Shown here piece by piece: positions 47,648 to 56,511 of a stretch of 64,000 nt of DNA. The notes under the pieces are model-generated. The model worked only from the letters and a program-made list of their open reading frames with translations. It ran no database searches and was not told the origin of the DNA. The stretch spans positions 62,001-126,000 of the forward strand of contig LXTR01000048.1 of the NCBI GenBank assembly GCA_001683825.1, read 5' to 3'. The stretch is from Flavobacteriaceae bacterium CP2B (GTDB taxonomy: Bacteria > Bacteroidota > Bacteroidia > Flavobacteriales > Flavobacteriaceae). Position 1 is the stretch's first letter. Each line of letters begins with the position of its first letter. The translations under genes and the position numbers were made by a program.

Positions 47648-48433
47648 ATGATTATTTCACTTAAAGGGAAGAAAGCCCTGGTGGGCGGTAGCAGCCGCGG
47701 GATAGGCCGGGCCATAGCCCTTCAGCTGGCGGCAAGCGGGGCCTCGGTAACCCTTATGGCGCGAAGTGAACGCCTGTTGCAGGAATTGATCGAGGAACTC
47801 CCGACAGACCAGGGACAGGAACACGGGTACCTGCAGGTTGATTTCGGCGATTTTGAAGCCTATCAAAAAAAGATCCGCCGGTTTTTTGAGCAACAACCTA
47901 TAGACATCCTGGTCAACAATACGCAAGGGCCTGCGGCAGGCAACAGCCTGGAGAAAGACACGGACGATTACCAGGAAGCCTTTGACCTGCTGTTTAAAAC
48001 CGTGCACCTCACCACCCGGCTGGCCCTGGAACACATGATGGCCCAAAAGTGGGGAAGGGTGATTAACGTGGCCTCGATTTCCGTACGGGAACCCCTGTCC
48101 TACCTGGCGCTCTCCAACACTGTCAGGGCCGCCGTGGTCACCTGGGCCAAGACCCTTGCCACGGATGTTGGGGGCCATGGGATCACCGTAAACAGTATCT
48201 TAACCGGTTACTTTGATACGGACCGCATCCGCCAGTTGAACGAAAAAAAAGCGGCCCAATCGGGCATCCCCCGGGAGGAGGTCAGGGCCGAAATGGCATC
48301 CAGGGTACCGGCGGGACGCATCGGAAAGCCCGAGGAATACGGCTACCTGGTGGCCTTCCTGGCCTCCGAAAAGGCGGCCTATATCTCGGGGGCCAACATA
48401 CCCATTGACGGCGGGCTGTTGAGATCACTCTGA
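47648..48433 (+). CDS. SDR-family protein lacking the usual catalytic Tyr and Lys
   Basis: 261 residues with a classical Rossmann fold: GGSSRGIGRAIA (cofactor loop, residues 13-24), DILVNNTQGPAAG, VINVASISVREPL, and the ending YISGANIPIDGGLLRS. Where a classical SDR has YxxxK the sequence reads LALSNTVRAAVVTWAK, i.e. Leu for Tyr and Asn for Lys. That is the pattern of the BKR-like SDR subgroup with degenerate active site. It may bind NAD(P) without ordinary ketoreductase activity or use another residue. Its partner gene is the cupin upstream. Confidence 0.85.
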   Translation: MIISLKGKKALVGGSSRGIGRAIALQLAASGASVTLMARSERLLQELIEELPTDQGQEHGYLQVDFGDFEAYQKKIRRFFEQQPIDILVNNTQGPAAGNSLEKDTDDYQEAFDLLFKTVHLTTRLALEHMMAQKWGRVINVASISVREPLSYLALSNTVRAAVVTWAKTLATDVGGHGITVNSILTGYFDTDRIRQLNEKKAAQSGIPREEVRAEMASRVPAGRIGKPEEYGYLVAFLASEKAAYISGANIPIDGGLLRSL

Positions 48434-48521
48434 AACCCCGGCAACCACACACCGGGCCATGCTGTTAGGCAGGACCCATGGGGTCCGCTTTCCATCAGAC
48501 CAGGTGGTATGCGATGGGAAG

Positions 48522-49064
48522 CTATTTGGCAGGAGGATACCTGGCAAAGACTTTTTGCACCACTTCCCGTAGTTTCCGTTCCCGTTCCCGGGGCGTGGCA
48601 TTCTCGTTAAACTGGCTGGTGCTTACGGCCTGCCAGATAAGGGCATCTTTCTGGCTATCGACCAGGTCGAAGACAATTTCCCGTTCCAGGTTGCCCTGTC
48701 CCAGTGGCAGCCCAATAGATACGCCACCGCCCACATTCCTGCCGCCTCCCCCCATGCCTACTCCCACAGCACTATTTTGCGGGCTGCGGTACGAACTGCT
48801 CTGGATATTGATGAGGAAATCCGGCTCTTCGGACAAAAGGAACCCCTTGCCCTGCATCACAGAGTCCAATGCCTTCATCAGGCGGCGGCTGTCCAGCTGG
48901 CTCAGGCCGGTCTCCAGTTCGGGATAATAGGCATAGGTGCTGTAACTGGAAAAATCCGCGGTTTTGTCATAATCGTATTGGACGCGTACCGAAACGCAGG
49001 AACTGAACAGCAGGCCCCACAGGAAGAGCACGGTGGTCAGTAGCTTGGGACAGGTTCGTTTCAT
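48522..49064 (-). CDS. DUF4136 lipoprotein
   Basis: 180 residues from ATG 49064 (MKRTCPKLLTTVLF...); an in-frame ATG 72 bases upstream would bury the signal peptide. The signal ends LFSSC (Cys23). The mature domain shows YDYDKTADFSSYSTYAYYP, the hallmark of DUF4136, and ends REVVQKVFARYPP. The Gly-rich segment VGVGMGGGGRNVGGGVSIG sits mid-protein. Periplasmic or outer-membrane-anchored; function unknown. The gap to the SDR-like gene (88 bases, convergent) holds short CCCGG/CCGGG and GGACCC/GGGTCC hairpins. Confidence 0.85.
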   Translation of the reverse strand: MKRTCPKLLTTVLFLWGLLFSSCVSVRVQYDYDKTADFSSYSTYAYYPELETGLSQLDSRRLMKALDSVMQGKGFLLSEEPDFLINIQSSSYRSPQNSAVGVGMGGGGRNVGGGVSIGLPLGQGNLEREIVFDLVDSQKDALIWQAVSTSQFNENATPRERERKLREVVQKVFARYPPAK

Positions 49065-49204
49065 AGGAATACATCTTGGGGCCATTTCCAGGCAATGGTT
49101 TGGGGGTCCTGCAATCCTATGCACTATCGCGCTCATTATGAATGCATTACCCTGTCTATAGCTAATTTAATGAAAATTGGTTTTCCGAAGATTGAAAATC
49201 GGCA

Positions 49205-50206
49205 CTATTCGTTCAACAGCTTCCACAGCCGGTCCTTGAGTTTTGTAAGGCCAAACCCGGAAACCGATGAAATAAAAAGGTAAGGCACCTCCCCAAAATC
49301 CCGATCCAGTTCGCGGCCCATCTCTTCCATGAGTTCTTCGTCCAGCAGGTCAGATTTGGATATGGCCACCAGGCGGTGTTTATCTAAGAGTTCAGGATTG
49401 TATTTACGCAATTCGTTGAGCAGGATTTCGTATTCCTGGGAGATATCCGGGCTGTCGGCCGGGATGAGGAACAGCAGGGTAGCATTGCGTTCAATGTGGC
49501 GAAGGAAATAATGGCCAAGGCCCTTTCCTTCAGCGGCCCCCTCGATGATCCCCGGAATATCGGCCATGACAAAACTCCTGAAATCCCGGTACTGTACAAT
49601 ACCCAGGTTGGGTTTCAGCGTGGTAAACTCATAATCGGCAATCTTGGGTTTGGCGGAGGTCAAAGCCGCCAGCAAGGTAGACTTGCCCGCATTGGGGAAG
49701 CCCACCAGGCCCACATCCGCGAGCACCTTGAGTTCCAGGGTCACTTTTCTTTCCTGCCCGGGGATGCCCGGCTGGGCATATCTTGGGGTCTGGTTGGTAG
49801 CGCTTTTAAAATGCCAGTTCCCCTGCCCCCCCTTGCCCCCTTCCAGGACGATTTTCTCTTCCCCGTCTTCGGTGATCTCAAAGAGGATCTCATTGGTTTC
49901 CGTATCGCGGACCACGGTCCCCAGGGGCACGTCGAGGTACGCATCAGCCCCGTCTGCCCCGGTGCTCCGGCTTTTGCCCCCATGTTCCCCATGGCCCGCC
50001 TTGAAGTGCCTTTTGTACTTAAACCCCAGGAGGGTCCAGAGGTTTTTATCGCCCCGTACGATGATATGCCCCCCACGTCCGCCATCCCCACCGTCCGGAC
50101 CGCCTTTGGGCACGTATTTTTCCCTACGCAGGTGCGCGGAGCCCTTGCCCCCGTTCCCGGAGCTCAGGTGTACCTTGACATAGTCGACAAAATTTCCTTC
50201 GGTCAT
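49205..50206 (-). CDS. obgE: Obg/CgtA GTPase
   Basis: 333 residues. The Gly-rich Obg domain ([37 protein letters not shown]) fills residues 1-158. The G domain has G1 GFPNAGKST (169-177), G3 DIPG (216-219) and G4 SKSD (283-286). No OCT domain follows, as in many bacteria. It is an essential ribosome-associated GTPase for 50S maturation. The hpt-adk fusion lies upstream, 66 bases away, as a likely co-transcribed neighbour. Confidence 0.97.
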   Translation of the reverse strand: MTEGNFVDYVKVHLSSGNGGKGSAHLRREKYVPKGGPDGGDGGRGGHIIVRGDKNLWTLLGFKYKRHFKAGHGEHGGKSRSTGADGADAYLDVPLGTVVRDTETNEILFEITEDGEEKIVLEGGKGGQGNWHFKSATNQTPRYAQPGIPGQERKVTLELKVLADVGLVGFPNAGKSTLLAALTSAKPKIADYEFTTLKPNLGIVQYRDFRSFVMADIPGIIEGAAEGKGLGHYFLRHIERNATLLFLIPADSPDISQEYEILLNELRKYNPELLDKHRLVAISKSDLLDEELMEEMGRELDRDFGEVPYLFISSVSGFGLTKLKDRLWKLLNE

Positions 50207-50272
50207 TCGATACTGGTATTAATCGGCAGGGTTTGCCGGCTGGCTGATATTATGACGGTATACTTGCCCGGA

Positions 50273-51388
50273 TCAGGCTTCCTGCAGGGAATTGATCACC
50301 TTGTGCAAACGCTGTGTAATCTCGGGGATGGCACCAATACCATTGACCACATGGAATTTTCCCTGGGCTTCGTAGTATTCTCGGAGGGGCGCGGTTTTCT
50401 CATTGTATTCCCCAAAGCGGTTACGGATGCTTTTTTCGTCCTGGTCATCGCTGCGCCCGCTTTGCTTACCCCGTTCCAGGATGCGTTCGATAAGGACCTC
50501 GTCGTCAGCTTCCAGGGCAATAGTGGCATTGATCTGCATATCCTTGGAGGCCATGAGGTCGTCCAGGGCCTTCGCCTGGGCCGTGGTCCTTGGAAAGCCG
50601 TCAAAAATAAAGCCATTGGCGTCCGGGTTGCTCTCTACCTCATCCCGCAGCATTTTGATGGTCACGCTGTCGGGCACCAATTCCCCTTTATCTATATACG
50701 ACTTGGCGAGTTTGCCCATTTCCGTATTATTCTTAATGTTGTAGCGGAATACGTCCCCGGTGGAGATGTGCTTTAATTTGTATTCCTCTTTCAGGAATCC
50801 TGCCTGGGTTCCTTTTCCGGCTCCTGGTTTGCCGAACAAAACAATGTTGATCATTTGTTGTTGGTTTAGTTGGTATACTGCTCGTAAATTCCTGCCGAGT
50901 TCCATATAGTCCAGGCCGTAGCCCACAATGAACTTATCGGGTATTTCCATCCCGAAGTAATCTATGGTATATTCCCCATTGTACAATTCCGATTTATAGA
51001 ACAGGCTGGCGATCTTAAAATCCTTCACATGGGTCGAGGAGAAAAGGTGGACCAATTCCTGCAGGGTCCGACCGGTATCGATGATATCTTCAAGGATGAT
51101 CACGCTTCGCCCTTTGATGTTGGCAGGCACATCCAGCAAGGTCTCCACAATCCCCGTTGAGGTTAACCCCTGATAGGAACTCAACTTCACAAAAGAGACT
51201 TCACAGGGATGCGGGTAATGTTTTAAAAAGTCGGAAACAAACATAAAAGCCCCGTTGAGCACCCCTACAAATATGGGGACCTCATCCTTGTAATCCCTGG
51301 CCACTTCTTCCGCGACCTTTTTTACCGCCGCAAGGATTTGCGCTTCACTGAGATACGGCTTGAACTGCTTGTCGTGTAACGTAATCAA
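50273..51388 (-). CDS. hpt-adk: Bifunctional hypoxanthine phosphoribosyltransferase-adenylate kinase fusion
   Basis: One continuous frame codes two enzymes. Residues 1-173 are a purine phosphoribosyltransferase (ITLHDKQFKPYLSEAQI at the start, PRPP loop VIILEDIIDTGRTL at 97-110), which salvages hypoxanthine/guanine. Residues 179-371 are a complete adenylate kinase (INIVLFGKPGAGKGTQAGF with P-loop GKPGAGKGT 186-194, DGFPRTTAQAKALDDL, LID with GRSDDQDEKSIRNRFGEY), ending SLQEA. The linker is only QLNQQQ, and the adk part begins with its own Met codon (50854). I start at TTG 51388 because a consensus -7 box (TATCTTTG, 51418-51411) lies only 22 bases before it, which would leave the upstream ATG (51487) untranscribed. 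Whether the fusion is real or a lost stop codon needs checking. Confidence 0.8.
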   Translation of the reverse strand: MITLHDKQFKPYLSEAQILAAVKKVAEEVARDYKDEVPIFVGVLNGAFMFVSDFLKHYPHPCEVSFVKLSSYQGLTSTGIVETLLDVPANIKGRSVIILEDIIDTGRTLQELVHLFSSTHVKDFKIASLFYKSELYNGEYTIDYFGMEIPDKFIVGYGLDYMELGRNLRAVYQLNQQQMINIVLFGKPGAGKGTQAGFLKEEYKLKHISTGDVFRYNIKNNTEMGKLAKSYIDKGELVPDSVTIKMLRDEVESNPDANGFIFDGFPRTTAQAKALDDLMASKDMQINATIALEADDEVLIERILERGKQSGRSDDQDEKSIRNRFGEYNEKTAPLREYYEAQGKFHVVNGIGAIPEITQRLHKVINSLQEA

Positions 51389-51410
51389 TGGTTGTGTTTT
51401 TACCGAAGGG

Positions 51411-51418
51411 CAAAGATA
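51411..51418 (-). promoter_or_regulatory. -7 box TATCTTTG of hpt-adk
   Basis: Exact TAnnTTTG match on the minus strand, 22 bases before the TTG start. No TTTG at the usual upstream distance. Confidence 0.55.
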
Positions 51419-51472
51419 GCGTTTTGATTTCTCTTTTTTGGCCCGCCACCCCCTGAATCTAAGATTTAACCG

Positions 51473-51480
51473 TATTTTTG
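51473..51480 (+). promoter_or_regulatory. -7 box TATTTTTG of purK
   Basis: Exact TAnnTTTG match, 45 bases before the purK ATG, in the divergent gap with hpt-adk. The upstream element is not evident at 17-21 bases. Confidence 0.5.
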
Positions 51481-51525
51481 TGCCCATATTGATACGCACT
51501 GCGTTACAAGTTAAATCCTGAGTTC

Positions 51526-52680
51526 ATGAACTATTTTTCTTCCGATTTTACACTGGGCATACTGGGGGGAGGACAGTTGGGGAAAATGCTGTTGCAGGAA
51601 ACCCGCAAACTGGATATACAGACCAAAGTGCTGGATCCATCGCCAGAGGCGCCCTGCAAGATTGGATGCGACCATTTTGAGGCCGGTGACCTGATGGACT
51701 ATGAGACCGTTTACCGTTTTGGTAAAGGCGTAGACCTGCTTACCATAGAAATTGAAAACGTGAATGTGGAAGCCCTGCGCACACTTGAAAAAGAGGGGGT
51801 GACCGTGTATCCGCCCAGCGGCACCCTGCGTACCATACAAAATAAGGCCAGCCAGAAACTGTTTTACGCAGACCACGGCATCCCCACCGCCCCTTTCGCA
51901 CGCTACGCCTATACCAGTGAGATTGAAGACAGCATTGCCAATGGGGGACGCTCGCTCCCTTTTGTCTGGAAGAGGGCCCTGTTCGGGTATGACGGGCAGG
52001 GCGTGAAAATCATCAGGAAACAGGAAGACCTGAAGGGCCTGCCCAATGTGGAGTGCATTGCCGAAGACCTGGTGCCCTTTAAAAACGAATTGGCCGTAAT
52101 TGTAGCGCGAAATGCCCGGGGGGAACAAAAAGCCTACCCCGTGGTGGAAATGGAGTTCCACCCGGAGGCCAACCAGGTGGAATATGTCCTCTGCCCGGCC
52201 CGGATCGCCCCCGAAGTGGCCGAAAAGGCCCTGGAGGTAGCCTTGCGGGTTTCCGGGGAATTACGGCATATAGGGCTGTTGGCCGTAGAGATGTTCCAGA
52301 CCCGTGAAGACGGGATCCTCGTCAACGAAGTGGCCCCAAGGCCCCATAACAGTGGACATTACAGTATTGAAGCCAGCTACACCAACCAGTTTGAACAACA
52401 CCTCAGGGCCATCCTGGGATTGCCCCTGGGCAGCACGGATAGCAAAGTTGCCGGGGTCATGGTCAATTTGGTGGGGGCCGAAGGATACCACGGGGAGGTG
52501 GTCTATGAGCGCATGGATGAAATCCTTGCCCTGAAAGGGGTCACCCCCCATATTTACGGAAAGAAAGTAACCCGCCCTTTCAGGAAAATGGGCCATGTAA
52601 CCATTGTGAATCCCGATTTGAAAGAGGCGCGCAGTATTGCAGAAAGCGTAAAAAGCCGTATTAAAGTAATCTCGAAATAA
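51526..52680 (+). CDS. purK: N5-carboxyaminoimidazole ribonucleotide synthase
   Basis: 384 residues, ATP-grasp enzyme of purine biosynthesis that carboxylates AIR with bicarbonate and [23 protein letters not shown] at the N-terminus, [20 protein letters not shown], the ATP-binding [18 protein letters not shown], and the metal loop [18 protein letters not shown] are present. It is followed eight bases later by purE, its partner in the pathway. Confidence 0.97.
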   Translation: MNYFSSDFTLGILGGGQLGKMLLQETRKLDIQTKVLDPSPEAPCKIGCDHFEAGDLMDYETVYRFGKGVDLLTIEIENVNVEALRTLEKEGVTVYPPSGTLRTIQNKASQKLFYADHGIPTAPFARYAYTSEIEDSIANGGRSLPFVWKRALFGYDGQGVKIIRKQEDLKGLPNVECIAEDLVPFKNELAVIVARNARGEQKAYPVVEMEFHPEANQVEYVLCPARIAPEVAEKALEVALRVSGELRHIGLLAVEMFQTREDGILVNEVAPRPHNSGHYSIEASYTNQFEQHLRAILGLPLGSTDSKVAGVMVNLVGAEGYHGEVVYERMDEILALKGVTPHIYGKKVTRPFRKMGHVTIVNPDLKEARSIAESVKSRIKVISK

Positions 52681-52687
52681 ATCAGTA

Positions 52688-53179
52688 ATGAAAAAAATAG
52701 CCGTGGTGATGGGTAGCAACAGCGACCTTCCCGTGATGCAGGATGCCATAGACATATTAAAGGAATTCGGGATCCCGGTAGAAGTCGATATCGTATCGGC
52801 CCACAGGACCCCCGAAAAAATGTTCGAATTTGGCAAGAATGCCCATAAAGACGGATACGCTGCTATAATTGCCGGTGCGGGCGGAGCCGCCCACCTTCCG
52901 GGCATGCTGGCCTCCCTCTCGCCCCTGCCGGTTATTGGGGTGCCCGTAAAAAGCAGCAATTCCATAGACGGGTGGGATTCCATCCTTTCTATTTTACAAA
53001 TGCCCGGTGGTGTCCCGGTCGCCACGGTAGCCCTGAACGGGGCCAAAAATGCCGGTATCCTGGCCGCCCAGATCATCGGCAGCAGCGAACCTGCGGTACA
53101 GGCAAAGATAACGGCCTATAAGGAAGCCCTGAAAGAGAAAGTAGTCCTGGGGGCCAAAGCCCTTGGAAAAAAACATTGA
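52688..53179 (+). CDS. purE: N5-carboxyaminoimidazole ribonucleotide mutase
   Basis: 163 residues, class I Pur[20 protein letters not shown] (with the catalytic Ser/Asp), [13 protein letters not shown] (catalytic His) and [16 protein letters not shown] are canonical. It converts N5-CAIR from PurK to CAIR. The two genes form a pair; the last residues read [10 protein letters not shown]. Confidence 0.98.
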   Translation: MKKIAVVMGSNSDLPVMQDAIDILKEFGIPVEVDIVSAHRTPEKMFEFGKNAHKDGYAAIIAGAGGAAHLPGMLASLSPLPVIGVPVKSSNSIDGWDSILSILQMPGGVPVATVALNGAKNAGILAAQIIGSSEPAVQAKITAYKEALKEKVVLGAKALGKKH

Positions 53180-53226
53180 AACCCGCCAAAACCCCCTTAT
53201 CCCGCAACAATACTAAAGCGTAGTTA

Positions 53227-55257
53227 TTGATGAATCCACTGTTAACCCCTTTTGACACTGCCCCTTTTTCCAAACTAAAAAACGAACATTTCAAACCTGC
53301 CTTTCTCCGGGCCATCGAGGACGCGCGAAAGGAAATTGAAGCCATCACCCAAAACGGGGAAGCCCCGACTTTTGAGAATACCATAGAAGCCCTGGAATAT
53401 GCCGGCCTCCATTTGGACAGGATCAGCAGCCTTTTTTTCAACCTCAATGCTGCCGAAACCAACAAGGAGATACAAAAAATCGCCCAGGAAGTCTCGCCCC
53501 TGCTGACAGAGTTCAGCAATGACATTACCCTTAACGAAGCCCTTTTTAAAAGGGTAAAAGCCGTATACGAACAAAAGGAACACCTGGAACTGGACGAAGA
53601 GCAGCAGACCCTCCTCGACAGGAAATACAAGAGTTTCAGCCGCAACGGGGCCAACCTGCCCGAGGCACAGAAAAAACGGCTTAGGGCCATTGACACGGAA
53701 TTGTCCAGGCTCAAACTGAGTTTCGGAGAAAACGTGCTGGCCGAAACCAACCACTATGAAATGCACCTGACAAAAGAGGAAGACCTGGCTGGCCTGCCCG
53801 TGGGAGAAAAAGAAGCAGCCCAGGAATTGGCCCGTTCCAGGGGAAAGTCCGGCTGGCTGGTCACCCTGGACTACCCCAGCTATATCCCCTTTATGAAATA
53901 CGCCAGGAACAGGGAACTTAGAAAAGAGTTGTCCATCGCCTTCGGCAGCAAGGGGTTCCATGGCGATGAACTCGACAACCGGGAAACAGTCCTCAAGATC
54001 GTCGGACTGCGGTATGAGCGCGCTCAGCTGTTGGGCTATGAATCCCATGCCCATTACGTGCTGGAGGAACGCATGGCCGAAAAACCCGAAAAAGTATACG
54101 AATTCCTCAACGAATTACTGGAGAAGGCAAAGCCCGCCGCGGAAAGGGAATTTGAGGAGCTCCGGGCGTTTGCAAAAGAACTCGATGGAATTGAACAGCT
54201 CGAAAAGTGGGATAGCGCCTATTACTCGGAAAAGCTCAAACAAAAGCTGTTTGACCTGGACGACGAGCAACTAAAACCCTACTTCCCCCTGGAGCAGGTA
54301 GTGGCCGGTGTATTCAAGGTCGCAGAAAAGCTCTTCGGCCTGCGTTTTAAAGAGGTCTCCGATGTGGACACCTACCATAAAGAAGTGAAAACCTACAGGA
54401 TATACGATGGCAACGGGCAGTTTATTTCCCTTTTCTATGCCGATTTCCATCCAAGACCCGGTAAAAGGGGAGGCGCCTGGATGACCTCCTACCGGTCGCA
54501 ATACCGCAAAGGGGAAACCCATGTAAGGCCCCACATATCGAATGTCTGCAATTTCACAAGGCCAACAGAGAACAAACCCTCGCTACTGACCTTCAACGAG
54601 GTAACCACGCTCTTCCATGAGTTTGGCCATGCCCTGCACGGGATACTGGCCGACACCACCTACCCCAGCCTATCGGGGACCTCGGTGTACTGGGATTTTG
54701 TGGAATTGCCCAGCCAGATCATGGAAAACTGGTGCTATGAAAAGGAAGCTCTGCAATTATTCGCCCTGCATTACAAGACCGGCGAATTGATCCCCATGGA
54801 ACTGCTGGAACGCATCCGGGAATCGGCCACTTTTCAGGAAGGGATGGCTACCCTGCGGCAGCTTAGTTTTGGGTTCCTGGATATGGCCTGGCATGGAGGC
54901 GACCCCAGGGACATCAAGGATGTCAAGGCCCGGGAACTAAAGGCCTTTGAAGGAACACAGCTGTACCCTGACCAGCCCGAAACCTGTATGAGCACTTCCT
55001 TTTCCCATATTTTCCAGGGGGGATACGCCTCAGGGTACTACAGCTATAAATGGGCCGAAGTCCTGGACGCCGATGCCTTTGCTTATTTTAAGGAGCAGGG
55101 GATTTTTGACCCCGGGGTGGCCTCCCGCTTCAGGGAACATATCCTCTCTAAGGGAGGTACCGCCAATCCGATGGACCTCTATAAACGCTTTCGGGGCAGC
55201 GAACCCAAAATAGAGCCCTTGCTCGAGCGCGCGGGCCTCATTAAAAAAGCGGGATAG
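53227..55257 (+). CDS. M3-family zinc metallopeptidase (oligopeptidase A / Dcp type)
   Basis: 676 residues, no signal peptide, so cytoplasmic. The zinc motif is HEFGH (464-468), with the third ligand Glu493 in WDFVELPSQ and the later TSFSHIFQGGYASGYYSYKWAE block that closes the active site in this family. It cleaves short peptides from protein turnover or imported oligopeptides. Domain order is an N-terminal helical part (1-230) and a C-terminal peptidase half. Its stop lies two bases from the convergent rhodanese gene. Confidence 0.95.
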   Translation: MMNPLLTPFDTAPFSKLKNEHFKPAFLRAIEDARKEIEAITQNGEAPTFENTIEALEYAGLHLDRISSLFFNLNAAETNKEIQKIAQEVSPLLTEFSNDITLNEALFKRVKAVYEQKEHLELDEEQQTLLDRKYKSFSRNGANLPEAQKKRLRAIDTELSRLKLSFGENVLAETNHYEMHLTKEEDLAGLPVGEKEAAQELARSRGKSGWLVTLDYPSYIPFMKYARNRELRKELSIAFGSKGFHGDELDNRETVLKIVGLRYERAQLLGYESHAHYVLEERMAEKPEKVYEFLNELLEKAKPAAEREFEELRAFAKELDGIEQLEKWDSAYYSEKLKQKLFDLDDEQLKPYFPLEQVVAGVFKVAEKLFGLRFKEVSDVDTYHKEVKTYRIYDGNGQFISLFYADFHPRPGKRGGAWMTSYRSQYRKGETHVRPHISNVCNFTRPTENKPSLLTFNEVTTLFHEFGHALHGILADTTYPSLSGTSVYWDFVELPSQIMENWCYEKEALQLFALHYKTGELIPMELLERIRESATFQEGMATLRQLSFGFLDMAWHGGDPRDIKDVKARELKAFEGTQLYPDQPETCMSTSFSHIFQGGYASGYYSYKWAEVLDADAFAYFKEQGIFDPGVASRFREHILSKGGTANPMDLYKRFRGSEPKIEPLLERAGLIKKAG

Positions 55258-55259
55258 CC

Positions 55260-55628
55260 TCAGGGGTTGGCCTTGTGCCAGGCGTCATAGCCGCCCGGGA
55301 GATCTATTACCCGGTACCCCAGCGAATCCAGCAGGTGTGTGGCCTTGGCACTGCGACCGCCTTTCTTGCAATAGAGGTACAGGGTGTTGTCTTTTGGCAG
55401 GGTATCGATCACCGACAGGAAGTCGGCCCTGAACCAGTCCACATTCAGGGCTCCTTCCAAATGGCCTCTTCCATATTCCTCGGGGGTACGTACATCGATC
55501 AGGATTCCCCCGGCGAGTTCCTCCTGTGACACCTCTGTGATCGGTTTCGACTTTTGCTGCGCACAGCCCAGGGGCAGCCAAAGCAGGGCCGCCAGCACCC
55601 ATATTTTTATTACTCGGATCTCATTCAT
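55260..55628 (-). CDS. Rhodanese-domain lipoprotein
   Basis: 122 residues. The signal ends LPLGC (Cys22), so it is lipid-anchored outside the inner membrane. The single rhodanese domain has GILIDVRTPEEYGRGHLEGALNVD and the active-site loop LYLYCKKGGRSAKA with catalytic Cys87. The probable role is sulfur or thiol handling in the envelope; no partner is visible. Divergent from the sigma factor gene. Confidence 0.9.
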   Translation of the reverse strand: MNEIRVIKIWVLAALLWLPLGCAQQKSKPITEVSQEELAGGILIDVRTPEEYGRGHLEGALNVDWFRADFLSVIDTLPKDNTLYLYCKKGGRSAKATHLLDSLGYRVIDLPGGYDAWHKANP

Positions 55629-55661
55629 GCTTGAAATGTACTAAATTCTGGGAAAATCCAT

Positions 55662-55669
55662 TACTTTTG
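55662..55669 (+). promoter_or_regulatory. -7 box TACTTTTG of the sigma factor gene
   Basis: Exact TAnnTTTG match, 18 bases before the ATG. A TTG at the usual distance is not evident. Confidence 0.5.
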
Positions 55670-55687
55670 ACCCCAAGAGCATACTGC

Positions 55688-56245
55688 ATGGCCACTCATG
55701 ATCTACAGCCCCATGCCTGGGTAGACGAATACGCAGATTATCTGTACAACTACGCCGTTGCGCGGGTCGGTGAAGCCGAGATCGCGAAGGACCTGGTACA
55801 GGAGACTTTTTTTGCGGGTTTAAAATCGGCCCCCAACTATAAGGGCGAGGCTTCAGAACGTACCTGGCTTATCGCCATCCTGAAACGGAAGGTGATAGAC
55901 CATTATCGCAAAATCAATTCCAGGAAGGGGAAGGCCGAAGTGCGCATGCAGTACAACGCGAATACTGATTCTGACGGCGACTGGCTGGAAGAACAGGTGG
56001 CAGACCCCTTTAGTGTCCTGGAAAACACGAGCCTGGAAAATGAAGAATTGGGAATGGCCATCCAGGAATGCATCTCCAAACTCCCAAAAAAACAATCCAA
56101 GGTATTTACCATGAAGACCATTCAGGGAATGGAGACCGAAGTAATATGTAAAGAACTTGGAATTAACCCGTCTAATCTTTGGGTCATGATCCATAGGGCG
56201 CGAACAGCGCTCATGGGCTGCCTCAATGAAAATTGGTTTAACTGA
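55688..56245 (+). CDS. ECF-type RNA polymerase sigma factor
   Basis: 185 residues from ATG 55688; a longer frame starts inside the rhodanese-rpo gap and is not supported. Region 2 (about 11-75) has DYLYNYAVARVGEAEIAKDLVQETFFAGL and GEASERTWLIAILKRKVIDHYRK. Region 4 (about 125-183) has ISKLPKKQSKVFTM, GMETEVICKELGINPSNLWVMIHRARTALMGCL ending NENWF. This pattern is that of the sigma-70 subgroup with a small zinc partner. Its TGA overlaps the partner's ATG by one base (TGATG), strong sign of a sigma/anti-sigma pair. Confidence 0.92.
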   Translation: MATHDLQPHAWVDEYADYLYNYAVARVGEAEIAKDLVQETFFAGLKSAPNYKGEASERTWLIAILKRKVIDHYRKINSRKGKAEVRMQYNANTDSDGDWLEEQVADPFSVLENTSLENEELGMAIQECISKLPKKQSKVFTMKTIQGMETEVICKELGINPSNLWVMIHRARTALMGCLNENWFN

Positions 56246-56511
56246 TGATTTCCTGCGAAGAAGCCACCTTAATTTGCAATAAAACGCAATACAAAGAATC
56301 CAGCCTGCTAGAGCGAATACAGCTACGGCTGCATGTACTCGTTTGCAAAACCTGCGGTAAGTACACGAAAATGAACACCCAGCTTACCGAGTTGTGCACC
56401 AGGGCCGAGCTCCACAGCCTGACGGAGGCCGAAAAACAAGCGCTGAAGGAACGTATTGCCCATTCCTCAGGGATAAAGGACGTACAGGCCCCAGACGATA
56501 GCCAGCCATAA
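56245..56511 (+). CDS. Small soluble zinc-binding anti-sigma factor (ZAS type)
   Basis: 88 residues, no membrane segment. Cys4, His30, Cys34 and Cys37 give C-x25-H-x3-C-x2-C, the same spacing as the zinc ligands of the redox anti-sigma factor RsrA (Cys11, His37, Cys41, Cys44). The rest is helical and Lys/Glu-rich (EAEKQALKERIAH). It most likely holds the upstream sigma factor until zinc or thiol chemistry changes. Its last 45 bases overlap the 3' end of the convergent UbiA-like gene. Confidence 0.82.
   Translation: MISCEEATLICNKTQYKESSLLERIQLRLHVLVCKTCGKYTKMNTQLTELCTRAELHSLTEAEKQALKERIAHSSGIKDVQAPDDSQP

Noticed and set aside
48434-48521. Hairpins CCCGG/CCGGG and GGACCC/GGGTCC as terminators between the SDR-like gene and the DUF4136 gene
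   Set aside because: Stems are short and no T run follows on either strand.
51389-51499. ATG starts upstream of hpt
   Set aside because: The added residues are not Hpt-like and a consensus -7 box lies downstream of these codons.
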